DNA from: Nitrosomonadales bacterium
GTDB lineage: Bacteria > Pseudomonadota > Gammaproteobacteria > Burkholderiales > Gallionellaceae
NCBI GenBank assembly: GCA_023259015.1
Contig: JAHFRC010000004.1
Span: 1-50,806 of the forward strand
Direction of reading: 5' to 3'
Length of the DNA stretch: 50,806 nt
This document shows, piece by piece, positions 26,220 through 35,259 of this stretch. The translations under genes and the position numbers were made by a program. The notes beneath the pieces are model-generated. The model did no database searches and had not been told where the DNA came from. It saw only the letters and a program-made list of their open reading frames with translations. How positions within the stretch are numbered: position 1 is the stretch's first letter; every line of letters starts with the position of its first letter.

Positions 26220-27502
26220 GCATGGCCGGCTTATCCCTGGAGCAAGCGCCGCCCATCTCGGTGCCGTTCCGGTTCTTTCTCGTTGCGCCGCTGTTCCTGC
26301 TGCTCGCCGCACTCGCCCTGCTGGCCGCAGGCCCTGCCGCCCTGGAATCGCGCTGGAGCCAGCCGCTGCTCGGCATAACCCATCTGTTCACCATCGGATT
26401 CATGAGCATGGTTATGAGCGGCGCCATGCTGCAACTGCTGCCGGTCCTGGCCGGTGCGCAAGTTCCCAAACCGCACCTGACGGCATGGGCCATCCACTTG
26501 CCGTTGCTTTCTGGCGCCTTGTTGTTGTGCGGCGGCCTGTATTTTTCTACGCCAGTATTGGTCACCCTCGCCATCCCGCTGCTCGCTTGTGCGTTTGCGG
26601 TATTTCTCGCCATCGCCATTTACAGCCTCGCTCGCGCGCCGGCGCGTAATGCCAGCACACAGGCCATGCTGCTGGCACTGGCTGCATTGTCGCTCACGGT
26701 CAGTCTGGGGTTGCTGCTGGCTGCGTGCATAAACGGCATGCTGAATTTATCCATGCAGCCGCTGGTTGCGCTGCATGTGGGCTGGGGCCTGCTCGGCTGG
26801 ACAACGCTGCTGGTGGTGGGAGTGGCTTACCAGGTAGTGCCGATGTTCCAGCTCACGCAGCCCTATCCGCGCAACGTTGCGCGCTGGCTGAGCGGCGCGC
26901 TGTTTACGCTGTTGTCGGCATGGTCGTGCCGCCTGCTGTTGCCGGAGCCTTTTGCCGGCTTACTGGCTTTCGCCGCCGCATGCGGCGTGGCCGCATGCAT
27001 CGCCACATTTGCCATCATCACGTTGCGCTTGCAGCAGAAGCGGCGGAGAAAGGTGCCGGACATTACTTTGCAATTCTGGCGCACCGGCCTGTTCAGCCTG
27101 CTTGCAGCAGTCTTGCTGTGGCTTGCAGGGCAAGCCAGTGCAATGCTGTCCAACAGCACATTCTATGCATTAGCGCTGGGCATGCTGTTCATCATCGGGT
27201 TCGCCCTGTCGGTGATACAAGGCATGCTGTACAAAATCACCCCGTTCCTGGTCTGGTTCCACCTGCAAGGCAAACTGCCTCCCGGGAAGGCGCCGCACAT
27301 GAAAAATATCATCACGGATCGCACCGCACGCTGGCACTGGCGCATCCACCTTGCCAGCCTTATATTCTGCCTCGCCAGCGCGATGTGGCCCATGCCGTGG
27401 ATTTATGTGGCGGGCAGCGCATTATTGCTGGGCGGCATACTGTTGCTGGCCAATCTTTGCCGCGCGTGGAATATATACCTGCGCGCCGTTGCAAAAACCT
27501 AG
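26216..27502 (+). CDS. Polytopic membrane protein, NnrS / haem-copper oxidase subunit I-like
   Basis: 428 residues with about 12 hydrophobic helices. Histidines sit inside helices (GITHLFTIGFMSMVMSGAML, ALHVGWGLLGW, WFHLQGK, RWHWRIHLA), as in haem-binding NnrS or oxidase subunit I-like proteins. Last gene of the NsrR-type cluster. I cannot tell NnrS from a more distant haem-copper-like permease by eye; a role in NO tolerance is inferred from its neighbours. Confidence 0.55.
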   Translation: MSMAGLSLEQAPPISVPFRFFLVAPLFLLLAALALLAAGPAALESRWSQPLLGITHLFTIGFMSMVMSGAMLQLLPVLAGAQVPKPHLTAWAIHLPLLSGALLLCGGLYFSTPVLVTLAIPLLACAFAVFLAIAIYSLARAPARNASTQAMLLALAALSLTVSLGLLLAACINGMLNLSMQPLVALHVGWGLLGWTTLLVVGVAYQVVPMFQLTQPYPRNVARWLSGALFTLLSAWSCRLLLPEPFAGLLAFAAACGVAACIATFAIITLRLQQKRRRKVPDITLQFWRTGLFSLLAAVLLWLAGQASAMLSNSTFYALALGMLFIIGFALSVIQGMLYKITPFLVWFHLQGKLPPGKAPHMKNIITDRTARWHWRIHLASLIFCLASAMWPMPWIYVAGSALLLGGILLLANLCRAWNIYLRAVAKT

Positions 27503-27831
27503 CTCAAATACGGATGTCTTGAGCTGTCATCCCGTCGTTCACAAATAAATCCTCCTGTTATCGCGCGATTACCCGCAAGGTGAATCTCGCTTGGGGAATA
27601 ACCTGTTGTTGTTCTTCGCGGCCTTCGCGCTCTTCGTGGTGAGTCGAATTTAGCTTTAGCCCACATAACTCCCTCATCATTGTCAGCAAACACTGACGGC
27701 AATATCTCCCCGTCCTTTATCCCGGCAACGCAGACAGGGGTTTATTAAGCCCCGGTTAATAATCACCTGCTAGATTGATATCAAATACCGGTTAATTTGA
27801 AAATCAACTTCATTGATTGCTAAGTTGTTGC
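27503..27831. other. Intergenic stretch without a supported gene
   Basis: About 330 bases. A segment near 27610-27645 (TTCGCGGCCTTCGCGCTC) resembles a dispersed low-complexity repeat. The right part is AT-rich with CCGGTTAAT twice (27752 and 27788) and TTGATATCAA at 27775-27784; a promoter for the HDOD gene is likely here but I cannot place it. Confidence 0.4.
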
Positions 27832-27903
27832 ATGGCCATGAATGAAATCCTGCAACTCTTGCAAGCGCATGGCAAGCAACATAGAACAGAAGCTTCCGAA
27901 TAA
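27832..27903 (+). CDS. Possible 23-residue ORF overlapping the HDOD leader
   Basis: MAMNEILQLLQAHGKQHRTE plus three residues. The opening resembles the first helix of small winged-helix proteins, so it may be a truncated gene. It ends ten bases before the start chosen for the HDOD protein. Weak evidence. Confidence 0.2.
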   Translation: MAMNEILQLLQAHGKQHRTEASE

Positions 27904-27913
27904 TGGATTGGGT

Positions 27914-28789
27914 ATGAAACTGGTCGATTCAATAAGATATGTAGGTTTCAAAACAACGGGACGTTTGCCATCACCCAAAGGCTTGGCTTCGGCTGTCATC
28001 AGCTTGCTGCAAGGTGATGATTACAATATCGACGAGCTGGTTCGTTTGATTCAGTCTGATCCGGCTATTGCGGGAGAGCTGCTGAAATTTTCCAATGCTG
28101 CCAACTTCGGCCATAGCAGCCCCATAGTTTCAATCCCCAAAGCCGTCATTGCACTCGGCACACGCCAGGTAAGCATTATCGTCAGCGCCTTTTCTGTGCT
28201 GCGCAGCCACCGCATGGGCAAATGCACACCATTCGATTACGAGAAATTCTGGTCACGCGCTTTGGCGACCGCCATTTCAGCGCAAGCACTGGCTTCTTAT
28301 ACCAAGTTTAATGCTGAGGAAAATTTTACTGCCGGGCTGTTATGCAGCCTTGGAGAATTGGCTCTGGCATCCGTTTACCCGGATAGCTATGGTGAAATAA
28401 TTTCCAAATCCGACGATAGGCATAATCGGATTAAACTGGAGCAAGAAGCCTTTGGCTGCGATCACCGTGAACTGGGCGCCACACTGGTGCTGGAGTGGGG
28501 GTTGCCATTAAAGCTCGTAACAGCAATTTGTCATTGCGAAGCTCCTGACGATGCGGGTTTCCAGGAAGGATCACGGATTCATGAACTGACCTTGTCTTTG
28601 CACGTTGCGCTTACCCTGGCCGACATCTGCGTAGCAGATGGCGCCGCCCGCAAGGAAATGTTGCCAAGCCTGTACGCTAAAGCCGCCAGGCTGGGCATCA
28701 GCGCGGAAGAAATAAACTCGACAGCCGGCGACATCATCGCAAATTGGAAAGAATGGGGAAAGCAACTAAAAATCCAGGTTCTTTGCTGA
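27914..28789 (+). CDS. HDOD-domain signalling protein
   Basis: About 291 residues from the ATG at 27914 (MKLVDSIRYVGFKTTG); the frame opens at 27842, but the first 24 residues look non-native. The HDOD core is DDYNIDELVRLIQSDPAIAGELLKFSNA followed by SIPKAVIALGTRQVSIIV and FTAGLLCSLGELALASVYP. HDOD proteins are non-catalytic HD relatives that act in two-component and c-di-GMP signalling. There is no attached receiver or EAL domain. Followed by a convergent hairpin and yggU. Confidence 0.85.
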   Translation: MKLVDSIRYVGFKTTGRLPSPKGLASAVISLLQGDDYNIDELVRLIQSDPAIAGELLKFSNAANFGHSSPIVSIPKAVIALGTRQVSIIVSAFSVLRSHRMGKCTPFDYEKFWSRALATAISAQALASYTKFNAEENFTAGLLCSLGELALASVYPDSYGEIISKSDDRHNRIKLEQEAFGCDHRELGATLVLEWGLPLKLVTAICHCEAPDDAGFQEGSRIHELTLSLHVALTLADICVADGAARKEMLPSLYAKAARLGISAEEINSTAGDIIANWKEWGKQLKIQVLC

Positions 28790-28923
28790 TGGACAACATG
28801 CGCGGATTTCCGTGCAGCATCCTCAAGCTTCCAGTAACTGCGCCGAAGCGGCTCTTCGTTAACAACAACTTCACGAGTTTTCCCATATGTTCCGCAAAGG
28901 GACGCCGACCCGCTACGGGCAAT

Positions 28924-28948
28924 GGCTAACCCGTGCTCCGGGTTAGCC
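28924..28948. terminator. Perfect hairpin between convergent HDOD and yggU genes
   Basis: GGCTAACCC and GGGTTAGCC, nine pairs with a seven-base loop. It contains the yggU stop codon (28943-28945). No T-run on either side, so it may be a transcript end by processing rather than a classical terminator. Confidence 0.45.
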
Positions 28949-29227
28949 CAATAAACTCTCCGGTTGCACCGTACTCCCCCGTACCTCCACCCGCTTATGC
29001 CGCGACTGTCCTCCCTGTTTGAGTTCGACATTGCGTAGCGGAACGCTGAAGCAGTCCGCGATGAAGCGCAGCAGCGCTTCGTTGGCGCGCCCTTCGATGG
29101 GCGGGGCGGCGAGTCGGATTTTCAGCGCATCGCCGTGCAGACCGGCCACTTCACTGCGTTTGGCGCCGTGCTGAACATGCAGCACCAATGTGATGGTGTC
29201 CCCGTCGCGGCGGTGCCATGTATTCAT
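28943..29227 (-). CDS. yggU: YggU family protein (DUF167)
   Basis: 94 residues. DTITLVLHVQHGAKRSEVAG and the strongly conserved RLAAPPIEGRANEALLRFIA are DUF167 signatures. Role unknown. Ends the yggS-proC-yggT-yggU set, one base after yggT. Confidence 0.92.
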   Translation of the reverse strand: MNTWHRRDGDTITLVLHVQHGAKRSEVAGLHGDALKIRLAAPPIEGRANEALLRFIADCFSVPLRNVELKQGGQSRHKRVEVRGSTVQPESLLG

Positions 29228-29228
29228 A

Positions 29229-29795
29229 TCAGAGCAATCTGACGGTCAGATTCTCCAGCCAACCCAGCGGCACGATGAGGATAAGCTGACACACGATGAG
29301 CAGCACCAGCAGAGAAAAGTCGATGTTGCCGAGCGGCGGAATGATCCGCCGCAACGGAGCGAGGAAGCGATACGTGACAACATTCAGCAACCCGGCTATC
29401 GGCGTATGCGGATTGGTCCACGACAAGATGGCCTGGACGAACAACGCCCCCATCAGCAGGTATACGCTGAGCTTGATCAGCTTGACCACTGTCCATGCGA
29501 GCAAGCCGGGTAATGGAAATACAGCAAATGGGAAACCTTGCGCCCACAGCACAGCGGCGAGATAAATCGCTTCCACCAAAAATGCCAGCAGCAATGAGGC
29601 GGCGTCATAGCCCCAGACGGAGGGAATGAACCGGCGCGCACGCAACACCAGAAAATTGGTGAGCGCCATGATGAATTCGCCCAGCGGATTGCGCATCGGA
29701 GCGCGCAGCCATTGCAGGTAGAAACGCAACAGCAGGATGGCCGCAAACGGCTGCAACAGCGCGTCGAGCAGGAATAACAGGGCCTCGTTCAGCAT
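29229..29795 (-). CDS. yggT: YggT family membrane protein
   Basis: About 189 residues from the ATG at 29795. Two YggT repeats: ILLLRFYLQWLRAPMRNPLG with FLVLRARRFIP, then ILSWTNPHTPIAGLLN with FLAPLRRIIPPLGNIDFS. Four membrane segments. The family has been linked to osmotic and ion tolerance. A GTG at 29810 would overlap proC by 14 bases. Confidence 0.92.
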   Translation of the reverse strand: MLNEALLFLLDALLQPFAAILLLRFYLQWLRAPMRNPLGEFIMALTNFLVLRARRFIPSVWGYDAASLLLAFLVEAIYLAAVLWAQGFPFAVFPLPGLLAWTVVKLIKLSVYLLMGALFVQAILSWTNPHTPIAGLLNVVTYRFLAPLRRIIPPLGNIDFSLLVLLIVCQLILIVPLGWLENLTVRLL

Positions 29796-29796
29796 G

Positions 29797-30651
29797 TCAG
29801 TTTGCACCACCTAATTCGTCACCCATCTCTTTGGATCGGGCGGCAGCGGCCTTTGCCGCCATAATGATGCGCTGCTTTACGGTATCTCCTATCTTCTCGT
29901 CCATGCTGAGCAAGGCGCGTTCGGTGGTGCCGTTCTTCGAGGTGACGCGGGTGCGTAGCGTGGCTGGATCCTCCGCGTTCTCCGCGCTAGCGAGCTTTGC
30001 TGCCCCCAGCACCGTTACTAATGCCAGTTCACGTGCTATGTTCCCTGGAAGGTTAAGCTCTTTGCCGGCCTGCTCCAAAGCTTCAATGAAATAAAAAACG
30101 TAGGCTGGGCCACTGCCGGACACAGCTGTAACAGCATTCATTTCATCTTCATTTTCTACCCAAATCGTTTTCCCAACTGAGCGAAGAATTTTATCTGCCA
30201 AATCAATATGAGTTTTTGTTGGGCCTCCAAGTAACGAAGGCCAAGGATACAAACCTGTTATGCCTTCGCTAATCAGTGCCGGAGTATTGGGCATTGCTCT
30301 TATAAGAGGGGGATTGTTCCAGCCTAGCCATCGAGCAATAGATACAAGGTTAATTCCAGCAGCAATACTTATAACAAGCGGTTTTTCGTCTTGGTGGCAT
30401 ATGCTGGATAAGCTCTCTGCCACTTCTCTTATTTGATTGGGTTTTACCGCCAATATAATAACACTGCTGTCATTGACCACCTGCGCCAAGTCTTCTGCAG
30501 CTTTCACTTTGAATTCATGCTGCAATCGTGCACGAGCATTCGGATTCGGATCAACTACACGTATTTGTTCTGCCGTAAAAGCACTTTGCTTGATTAGCCC
30601 GCCTATCATGGCATTCGCCATGTTGCCGCCGCCGATGAAACAGATGTTCAT
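29797..30651 (-). CDS. proC: Pyrroline-5-carboxylate reductase
   Basis: 284 residues; last step of proline synthesis. NAD(P)-binding MNICFIGGGNMANAMIGGL at the start, VILAVKPNQI, and the substrate loop TAVSGSGPAYVFYFIEAL with RTRVTSKNGTTERAL at the C-terminus. The ATG directly follows the yggS stop (TAAATG). Confidence 0.95.
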   Translation of the reverse strand: MNICFIGGGNMANAMIGGLIKQSAFTAEQIRVVDPNPNARARLQHEFKVKAAEDLAQVVNDSSVIILAVKPNQIREVAESLSSICHQDEKPLVISIAAGINLVSIARWLGWNNPPLIRAMPNTPALISEGITGLYPWPSLLGGPTKTHIDLADKILRSVGKTIWVENEDEMNAVTAVSGSGPAYVFYFIEALEQAGKELNLPGNIARELALVTVLGAAKLASAENAEDPATLRTRVTSKNGTTERALLSMDEKIGDTVKQRIIMAAKAAAARSKEMGDELGGAN

Positions 30652-31347
30652 TTATTTTTCTCCATAATTTCGTTGTCCGAAGATGGCAGTGCCGACACGC
30701 ACGATGGTTGCCCCTTCCAGTATTGCTGCCTTAAGATCATACGACATGCCCATCGACAAGGTATCCAGTTCCAATCCTTGCGCGTTAAGCCGCTGCATCA
30801 ACTCACGCAACCGCGCGAACGGTTTGCGCTGCTCTGACAAACCTTCCACAGGCGCGGGAATCGCCATCAGCCCGCGCAGCCTGAGATACGGCAAGCGCGC
30901 CACGTCCTGCGCCAGCCCAGTTGTCTCTTCTGGCGCCACGCCGCTCTTGCTGTCTTCGCCGCTCACATTCACCTGGATGCACACATTCAGCGGCGGCAAA
31001 TTTTGCGGACGCTGCGCAGACAGGCGTTCGGCGATTTTTAATCTATCCACGCCGTGTACCCAGGCAAAATTTTCCGCGATGCTGCGCGTCTTGTTGCTCT
31101 GGATCGGGCCGATGAAGTGCCACTCCAACGGCAAGTCGCGCAACGCTTCGATTTTGTCCAGCGCTTCCTGCAAGTAGCTCTCGCCGAAGGCGCGTTGCCC
31201 GGCATGGTAAGCCTCGCGCACCGCAGATGCGGAAAAAGTCTTGCTCACGGCCAATAAGGTAATGCTTTCCGCACGCCGTTGCGCCGTGCGCGCGGCCTGC
31301 GCGATGGCACGGTTAACGGCTTGCAAGTTGGAAGCAATTATGGTCAT
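30652..31347 (-). CDS. yggS: PLP homeostasis protein YggS (YBL036c family)
   Basis: 231 residues, single-domain alanine racemase-like barrel that binds PLP. The PLP lysine is in LLAVSKTFSASAV, followed by AFGESYLQEA, WHFIGPIQSNKTR and the phosphate site SMGMSYDLKAAI. First gene of its operon, divergent from pilT. Confidence 0.94.
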   Translation of the reverse strand: MTIIASNLQAVNRAIAQAARTAQRRAESITLLAVSKTFSASAVREAYHAGQRAFGESYLQEALDKIEALRDLPLEWHFIGPIQSNKTRSIAENFAWVHGVDRLKIAERLSAQRPQNLPPLNVCIQVNVSGEDSKSGVAPEETTGLAQDVARLPYLRLRGLMAIPAPVEGLSEQRKPFARLRELMQRLNAQGLELDTLSMGMSYDLKAAILEGATIVRVGTAIFGQRNYGEK

Positions 31348-31412
31348 AATCTGTGCATTGCCATACCCTGTGACTGCGCCGTTGCGCGATCCACGAATCA
31401 GCGAGGATTATA

Positions 31413-32459
31413 ATGGATATTACCGAACTGCTTGCCTTTGGCGTCAAGAACAAGGCTTCCGACCTGCACCTTTCCGCCGGCTTGCCGCCGATGATCCGCG
31501 TGCATGGCGATGTGCGCAGGATCAACCTGCCGCCGATGGAACACAAGGAAGTGCATGCCCTGGTGTATGACATCATGAACGACGGGCAGCGCAAGATATA
31601 CGAAGAGAACAAGGAAATCGACTTTTCCTTTGAGGTTCCCGGACTCGCGCGTTTCCGCGTCAATGCCTTCGTGCATAACCGGGGTGCGGGCGCGGTGATG
31701 CGCACCATTCCTTCCAAGATAATGTCGCTGGAAGAACTGAAGTGCCCCAAGATTTTCGAAACCATCTCCGATTTCCCGCGCGGCATGGTGCTGGTGACGG
31801 GGCCTACCGGTTCCGGCAAATCCACCACGCTGGCGGCGATGGTCAACCACCGCAACGAAAACGAAATGGGCCACATCCTGACGGTGGAAGACCCGATCGA
31901 ATTCGTGCATGAAAGCAAGAAATGCCTGATCAACCAGCGCGAAGTCGGCCCGCACACCCTGTCTTTCCAGAATGCATTGCGCAGCGCCCTGCGCGAAGAC
32001 CCTGACATAATCCTGGTGGGTGAAATGCGCGACCTGGAAACCATACGCCTGGCTATGTCTGCGGCGGAAACCGGCCACCTGGTGTTCGGCACGCTGCACA
32101 CCAGTTCGGCGGCCAAGACCATCGACCGCATCATCGACGTGTTCCCCGCCGACGAAAAGGAAATGGTGCGCGCCATGCTGTCCGAATCTCTGCGCGCGGT
32201 GATCTCGCAGACCCTGCTTAAGACCAAGGACGGCAATGGCCGCGTGGCGGCGCACGAAATCATGATCTGCACACCGGCCATCCGCAACCTGATCCGTGAA
32301 GCCAAGGTGCCGCAGATGTATTCCGCCATCCAGACCGGCGGGAGTATCGGGATGCAGACCCTGGATCAGTGCCTTGCAAATCTGGTCAAGGCCAACATCG
32401 TGACATCTTCGGAGGCGCGCGGCAAGGCGATGAACAAGGATTTATTCCCGGGCAACTAG
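31413..32459 (+). CDS. pilT: Type IV pilus retraction ATPase PilT
   Basis: 348 residues. Hexameric ATPase that depolymerises pili. MDITELLAFGVKNKASDLHL at the start, Walker A GPTGSGKSTTLAA, Asp-box EDPIEFVHE, Walker B DPDIILVGEMRD, His-box GTLHTSSAAKT and the PilT-specific AIRNLIRE at the C-terminus. GAGG lies seven bases before the ATG. Retraction here would serve the cell's type IVa pili; whether it also serves the MSHA-like machine is unknown. Confidence 0.96.
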   Translation: MDITELLAFGVKNKASDLHLSAGLPPMIRVHGDVRRINLPPMEHKEVHALVYDIMNDGQRKIYEENKEIDFSFEVPGLARFRVNAFVHNRGAGAVMRTIPSKIMSLEELKCPKIFETISDFPRGMVLVTGPTGSGKSTTLAAMVNHRNENEMGHILTVEDPIEFVHESKKCLINQREVGPHTLSFQNALRSALREDPDIILVGEMRDLETIRLAMSAAETGHLVFGTLHTSSAAKTIDRIIDVFPADEKEMVRAMLSESLRAVISQTLLKTKDGNGRVAAHEIMICTPAIRNLIREAKVPQMYSAIQTGGSIGMQTLDQCLANLVKANIVTSSEARGKAMNKDLFPGN

Positions 32460-32486
32460 TCAATTCACGACCAAGAGGAATCTATT

Positions 32487-33623
32487 ATGGAACGAGCGCA
32501 GGCTACCGAGCTGATACACAATTTGCTGCGTGGAATGCTCAGCAAGAATGCATCGGACATGTTTATCACCAGTGGCTTTCCACCCGCATTCAAGATAGAC
32601 GGCAAGATGACGGCGGTTTCCCCGCAGGCGTTGACTGCGCAGCATACCCAAGAGCTGGCACGCAGCATCATGAACGACAAGCAGGCTGCCGCATTCGAAG
32701 CCACGCACGAATGCAACTTCGCCATCAGCCCGCCCGGCATCGGACGTTTCCGCGTCAACGTATTCATGCAGCAGCAACGCGTCGGCATGGTGCTGCGCAC
32801 CATCACCACCAAGATTCCGGATTTCGACGCGATGGGATTGCCGCCCGTGCTGAAGGACGTGGTGATGACCAAACGCGGCCTGACCATCCTAGTTGGAGGC
32901 ACCGGATCCGGCAAATCCACCACTTTGGCGGCCATGCTTGGGCACCGCAACAAAAACAGCTATGGCCACATCATCACCATCGAAGACCCGGTCGAGTATG
33001 TGCACGAACACATCAACTGCATCGTCACCCATCGCGAGGTCGGGGTCGATACCGATTCATGGGAAGCTGCGCTGAAAAACACCCTGCGCCAGGCGCCGGA
33101 CGTCATTCTCATCGGCGAAATCCGCGACCGCGAAACCATGGAGCACGCCGTGGCATTCGCCGAAACCGGCCACCTGTGCCTGGCTACCCTGCACGCCAAC
33201 AGCGCCAACCAGGCGCTCGACCGCATCATCAACTTCTTCCCCGAGGAACGCCGCGCACAGCTGCTGATGGATCTGTCGCTCAACACCAAGGCGCTCATTT
33301 CGCAGCGCCTTATCCCGAACAAGAGCGGAACCGGGCGCGCGGCTGCGTTTGAAATCCTGCTCAATTCACCGCTGATCGCCGACCTGATCTTTAAAGGCGA
33401 AGTGCATGGGATCAAGGAAGTCATGGCAAAGTCGCGCGAGATCGGCATGCAGACTTTCGACCAGGCGCTGTTCGATTTGTACGAGGCAGACAAAATCAGC
33501 TATGAGGAGGCGCTGAAGAATGCGGATTCGCTCAACGATCTGCGCCTGAACATCAAGCTGAATAGCCAGAAATCCAAAGACAGGGACGTGATGTCGGGGA
33601 TTGACAACCTGAAGATCACATGA
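32487..33623 (+). CDS. pilU: Type IV pilus PilT-like ATPase PilU
   Basis: 378 residues. Co-retraction ATPase that works with PilT. Walker A GGTGSGKSTTLAAML, EDPVEYVHEH, APDVILIGEIRD and ATLHANSANQALDRI are intact; the C-terminus is longer and more charged than in PilT. It begins 27 bases after pilT. Confidence 0.95.
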   Translation: MERAQATELIHNLLRGMLSKNASDMFITSGFPPAFKIDGKMTAVSPQALTAQHTQELARSIMNDKQAAAFEATHECNFAISPPGIGRFRVNVFMQQQRVGMVLRTITTKIPDFDAMGLPPVLKDVVMTKRGLTILVGGTGSGKSTTLAAMLGHRNKNSYGHIITIEDPVEYVHEHINCIVTHREVGVDTDSWEAALKNTLRQAPDVILIGEIRDRETMEHAVAFAETGHLCLATLHANSANQALDRIINFFPEERRAQLLMDLSLNTKALISQRLIPNKSGTGRAAAFEILLNSPLIADLIFKGEVHGIKEVMAKSREIGMQTFDQALFDLYEADKISYEEALKNADSLNDLRLNIKLNSQKSKDRDVMSGIDNLKIT

Positions 33624-33641
33624 GGAAACACTGAATAAACC

Positions 33642-33667
33642 GTCGTCCCCGCGGAAGCGGAAACGAC
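33642..33667. terminator. Hairpin between convergent pilU and methyltransferase genes
   Basis: GTCGT/ACGAC and CCGC/GCGG pairs around a GGAA loop with a two-base mismatch. Placed between converging genes. It resembles a worn REP arm. No strong T-run. Confidence 0.4.
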
Positions 33668-33690
33668 AACACCATACTTGCCCAGCGCTT

Positions 33691-34842
33691 TCAACCTGCC
33701 TGTTTGCGATTGCTCCCCGCCACAATTTTGTATTCCAGCAACCGGCATTCAATGGTGCCGTTGAACATTGGGGTGCGCCGCGAGGGAGACAGCCGCATCA
33801 GTTTCAGGATGGCTTTGTCGGAGGTAAGCAAGTAAGCCGTCCAGCCGCTGAATTTCTTCTTCAGCGCGTCGCCCAGTTTCGGGTACAGCTTCGCCAACTC
33901 ATCCAGTTCGCCCATGCGCTCGCCATAGGGTAAATTTGCCACCAATATGCCGTGTTCCGCCGGTGCGGATATTTCCAGCACATTGGCCTGCTTGAGCGAT
34001 ACTGCTTGCAGCAGCCCGGCCTTCTCCAGGTTGAGGCGCGCCGCCTTGAGCTCGTCGCCGTACAGATCGCTGCCGTGAATCGGCAACGGCGCCACGGGCT
34101 TTTGCACCGCCTGTGCCTCGGCACGAATTTCCTGCCATGCGGCAGCGTCGAAATTCTTCAGTTTCTCGAAGGCGAAATTGCGCCCGATGCCGGGGGCGAT
34201 GTTGAGCGACATCTGCGCCGCCTCGATCAGGAAAGTGCCGCTGCCGCACATCGGGTCGAGCAGCAGCGTGCCCGGCTGCCAACCGGATAATTGTAAAATT
34301 CCCGCCGCGAGGTTTTCGCGCAGCGGCGCGATGTTGGTGTGCAGGCGCAGGCCGCGTTTGAACAGCGCATCGCCTGAAGTATCCACATACAGCGTCATGC
34401 GGTTGTGCTCGAGGAAGGCATGGATGCGCATGTCCGGCTCGTGCGTATCCACATCGGGGCGCTCGCCGGTGAGCTTGCGGAACTTGTCGCATACCGCATC
34501 CTTGATTTTCAGCGTGATAAAATCCAGGCTTTTCAGCGGGCACTTGATCGCCGCCACATTGACGCGGATGGTGCGCGACACATCGAACCAGTCGCCCCAC
34601 GGCAAGGCATACACCGTGCCGTAGATATCCTGCTCGTTACGGTAATCTTTCATCGCCACGCGCCATAGCACGCGGCTGGCAATGCGGCTGTGCAGGTTGG
34701 CGCGATAGTTCAGCGGCCACTCGCCGCAAAAATGCACGCCGCCGTCGGTGGCGCGTACATCCTGTGCGCCCAGCGTTGTCAGCTCATTGACCAGCACCGC
34801 TTCGAGGCCGCGCGGGCAGGAAGCGAAAAAGAATTCGCTCAC
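33691..34842 (-). CDS. THUMP-domain 23S rRNA guanine-N2 methyltransferase (RlmL N-terminal-type)
   Basis: About 383 residues from the GTG at 34842 (the start codon is within the HemJ-like stop, GTGA overlap). N-terminal ferredoxin-like and THUMP domains (residues about 1-160), then a Rossmann methyltransferase with LLDPMCGSGTFLIEA and the catalytic NLPYGERMG. This corresponds to the RlmL half of E. coli RlmKL; the RlmK part is absent, as is common outside gammaproteobacteria. Specific target (G2445) inferred. Confidence 0.88.
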   Translation of the reverse strand: MSEFFFASCPRGLEAVLVNELTTLGAQDVRATDGGVHFCGEWPLNYRANLHSRIASRVLWRVAMKDYRNEQDIYGTVYALPWGDWFDVSRTIRVNVAAIKCPLKSLDFITLKIKDAVCDKFRKLTGERPDVDTHEPDMRIHAFLEHNRMTLYVDTSGDALFKRGLRLHTNIAPLRENLAAGILQLSGWQPGTLLLDPMCGSGTFLIEAAQMSLNIAPGIGRNFAFEKLKNFDAAAWQEIRAEAQAVQKPVAPLPIHGSDLYGDELKAARLNLEKAGLLQAVSLKQANVLEISAPAEHGILVANLPYGERMGELDELAKLYPKLGDALKKKFSGWTAYLLTSDKAILKLMRLSPSRRTPMFNGTIECRLLEYKIVAGSNRKQAG

Positions 34843-35249
34843 AGCGGTTTGACCACGACCAGAATCACCACCGCAACCAGCATCAGCACCGGAACCTCGT
34901 TGAACCAGCGATACCACACATGGCTGTGTGTATTGCGGCCCTGTTTAAACAGGGTGAGCAGATGCCCGCAATAAAAATGGTAGGCAACAAGGATTGCGAC
35001 CAGCGTCAGCTTGACGTGCAGCCATCCGCCGGTGATGCCATATCCCAGCCACAGCCAGATGCCGAGTGCCAACGCCAGCACAGCCAGCGGAGTCATGAAG
35101 CGGTATAGCTTGTGCGACATCAGCAGCAGCCGTTGGCACTCGGCATCTTCCCTGGCCATCGCCAAGTTCACAAAGATGCGCGGCAGGTAGAACAGTCCGG
35201 CAAACCAGCTGGTGACGAAGATGATGTGAAATGCCTTAACCCACAACAT
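34839..35249 (-). CDS. HemJ-like protoporphyrinogen oxidase / CopD-family membrane protein
   Basis: 136 residues from the ATG at 35249 (MLWVKAFHIIFVTSWFAGLF). Four membrane helices. His in KAFHIIF and the LPRIFVNLA motif match HemJ (UPF0093), which oxidises protoporphyrinogen IX. The frame continues upstream to 35351 but those residues are not HemJ-like. Confidence 0.85.
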   Translation of the reverse strand: MLWVKAFHIIFVTSWFAGLFYLPRIFVNLAMAREDAECQRLLLMSHKLYRFMTPLAVLALALGIWLWLGYGITGGWLHVKLTLVAILVAYHFYCGHLLTLFKQGRNTHSHVWYRWFNEVPVLMLVAVVILVVVKPL

Positions 35250-35259
35250 AAATCCGTTC

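Noticed and set aside
27775-27784. FNR box (TTGATATCAA)
   Set aside because: The two half-sites lack the four-base spacer of an FNR/Anr site.
28744-28929. ORF after the HDOD gene
   Set aside because: Overlaps the HDOD 3' end and has no ribosome-binding site or recognisable domain.
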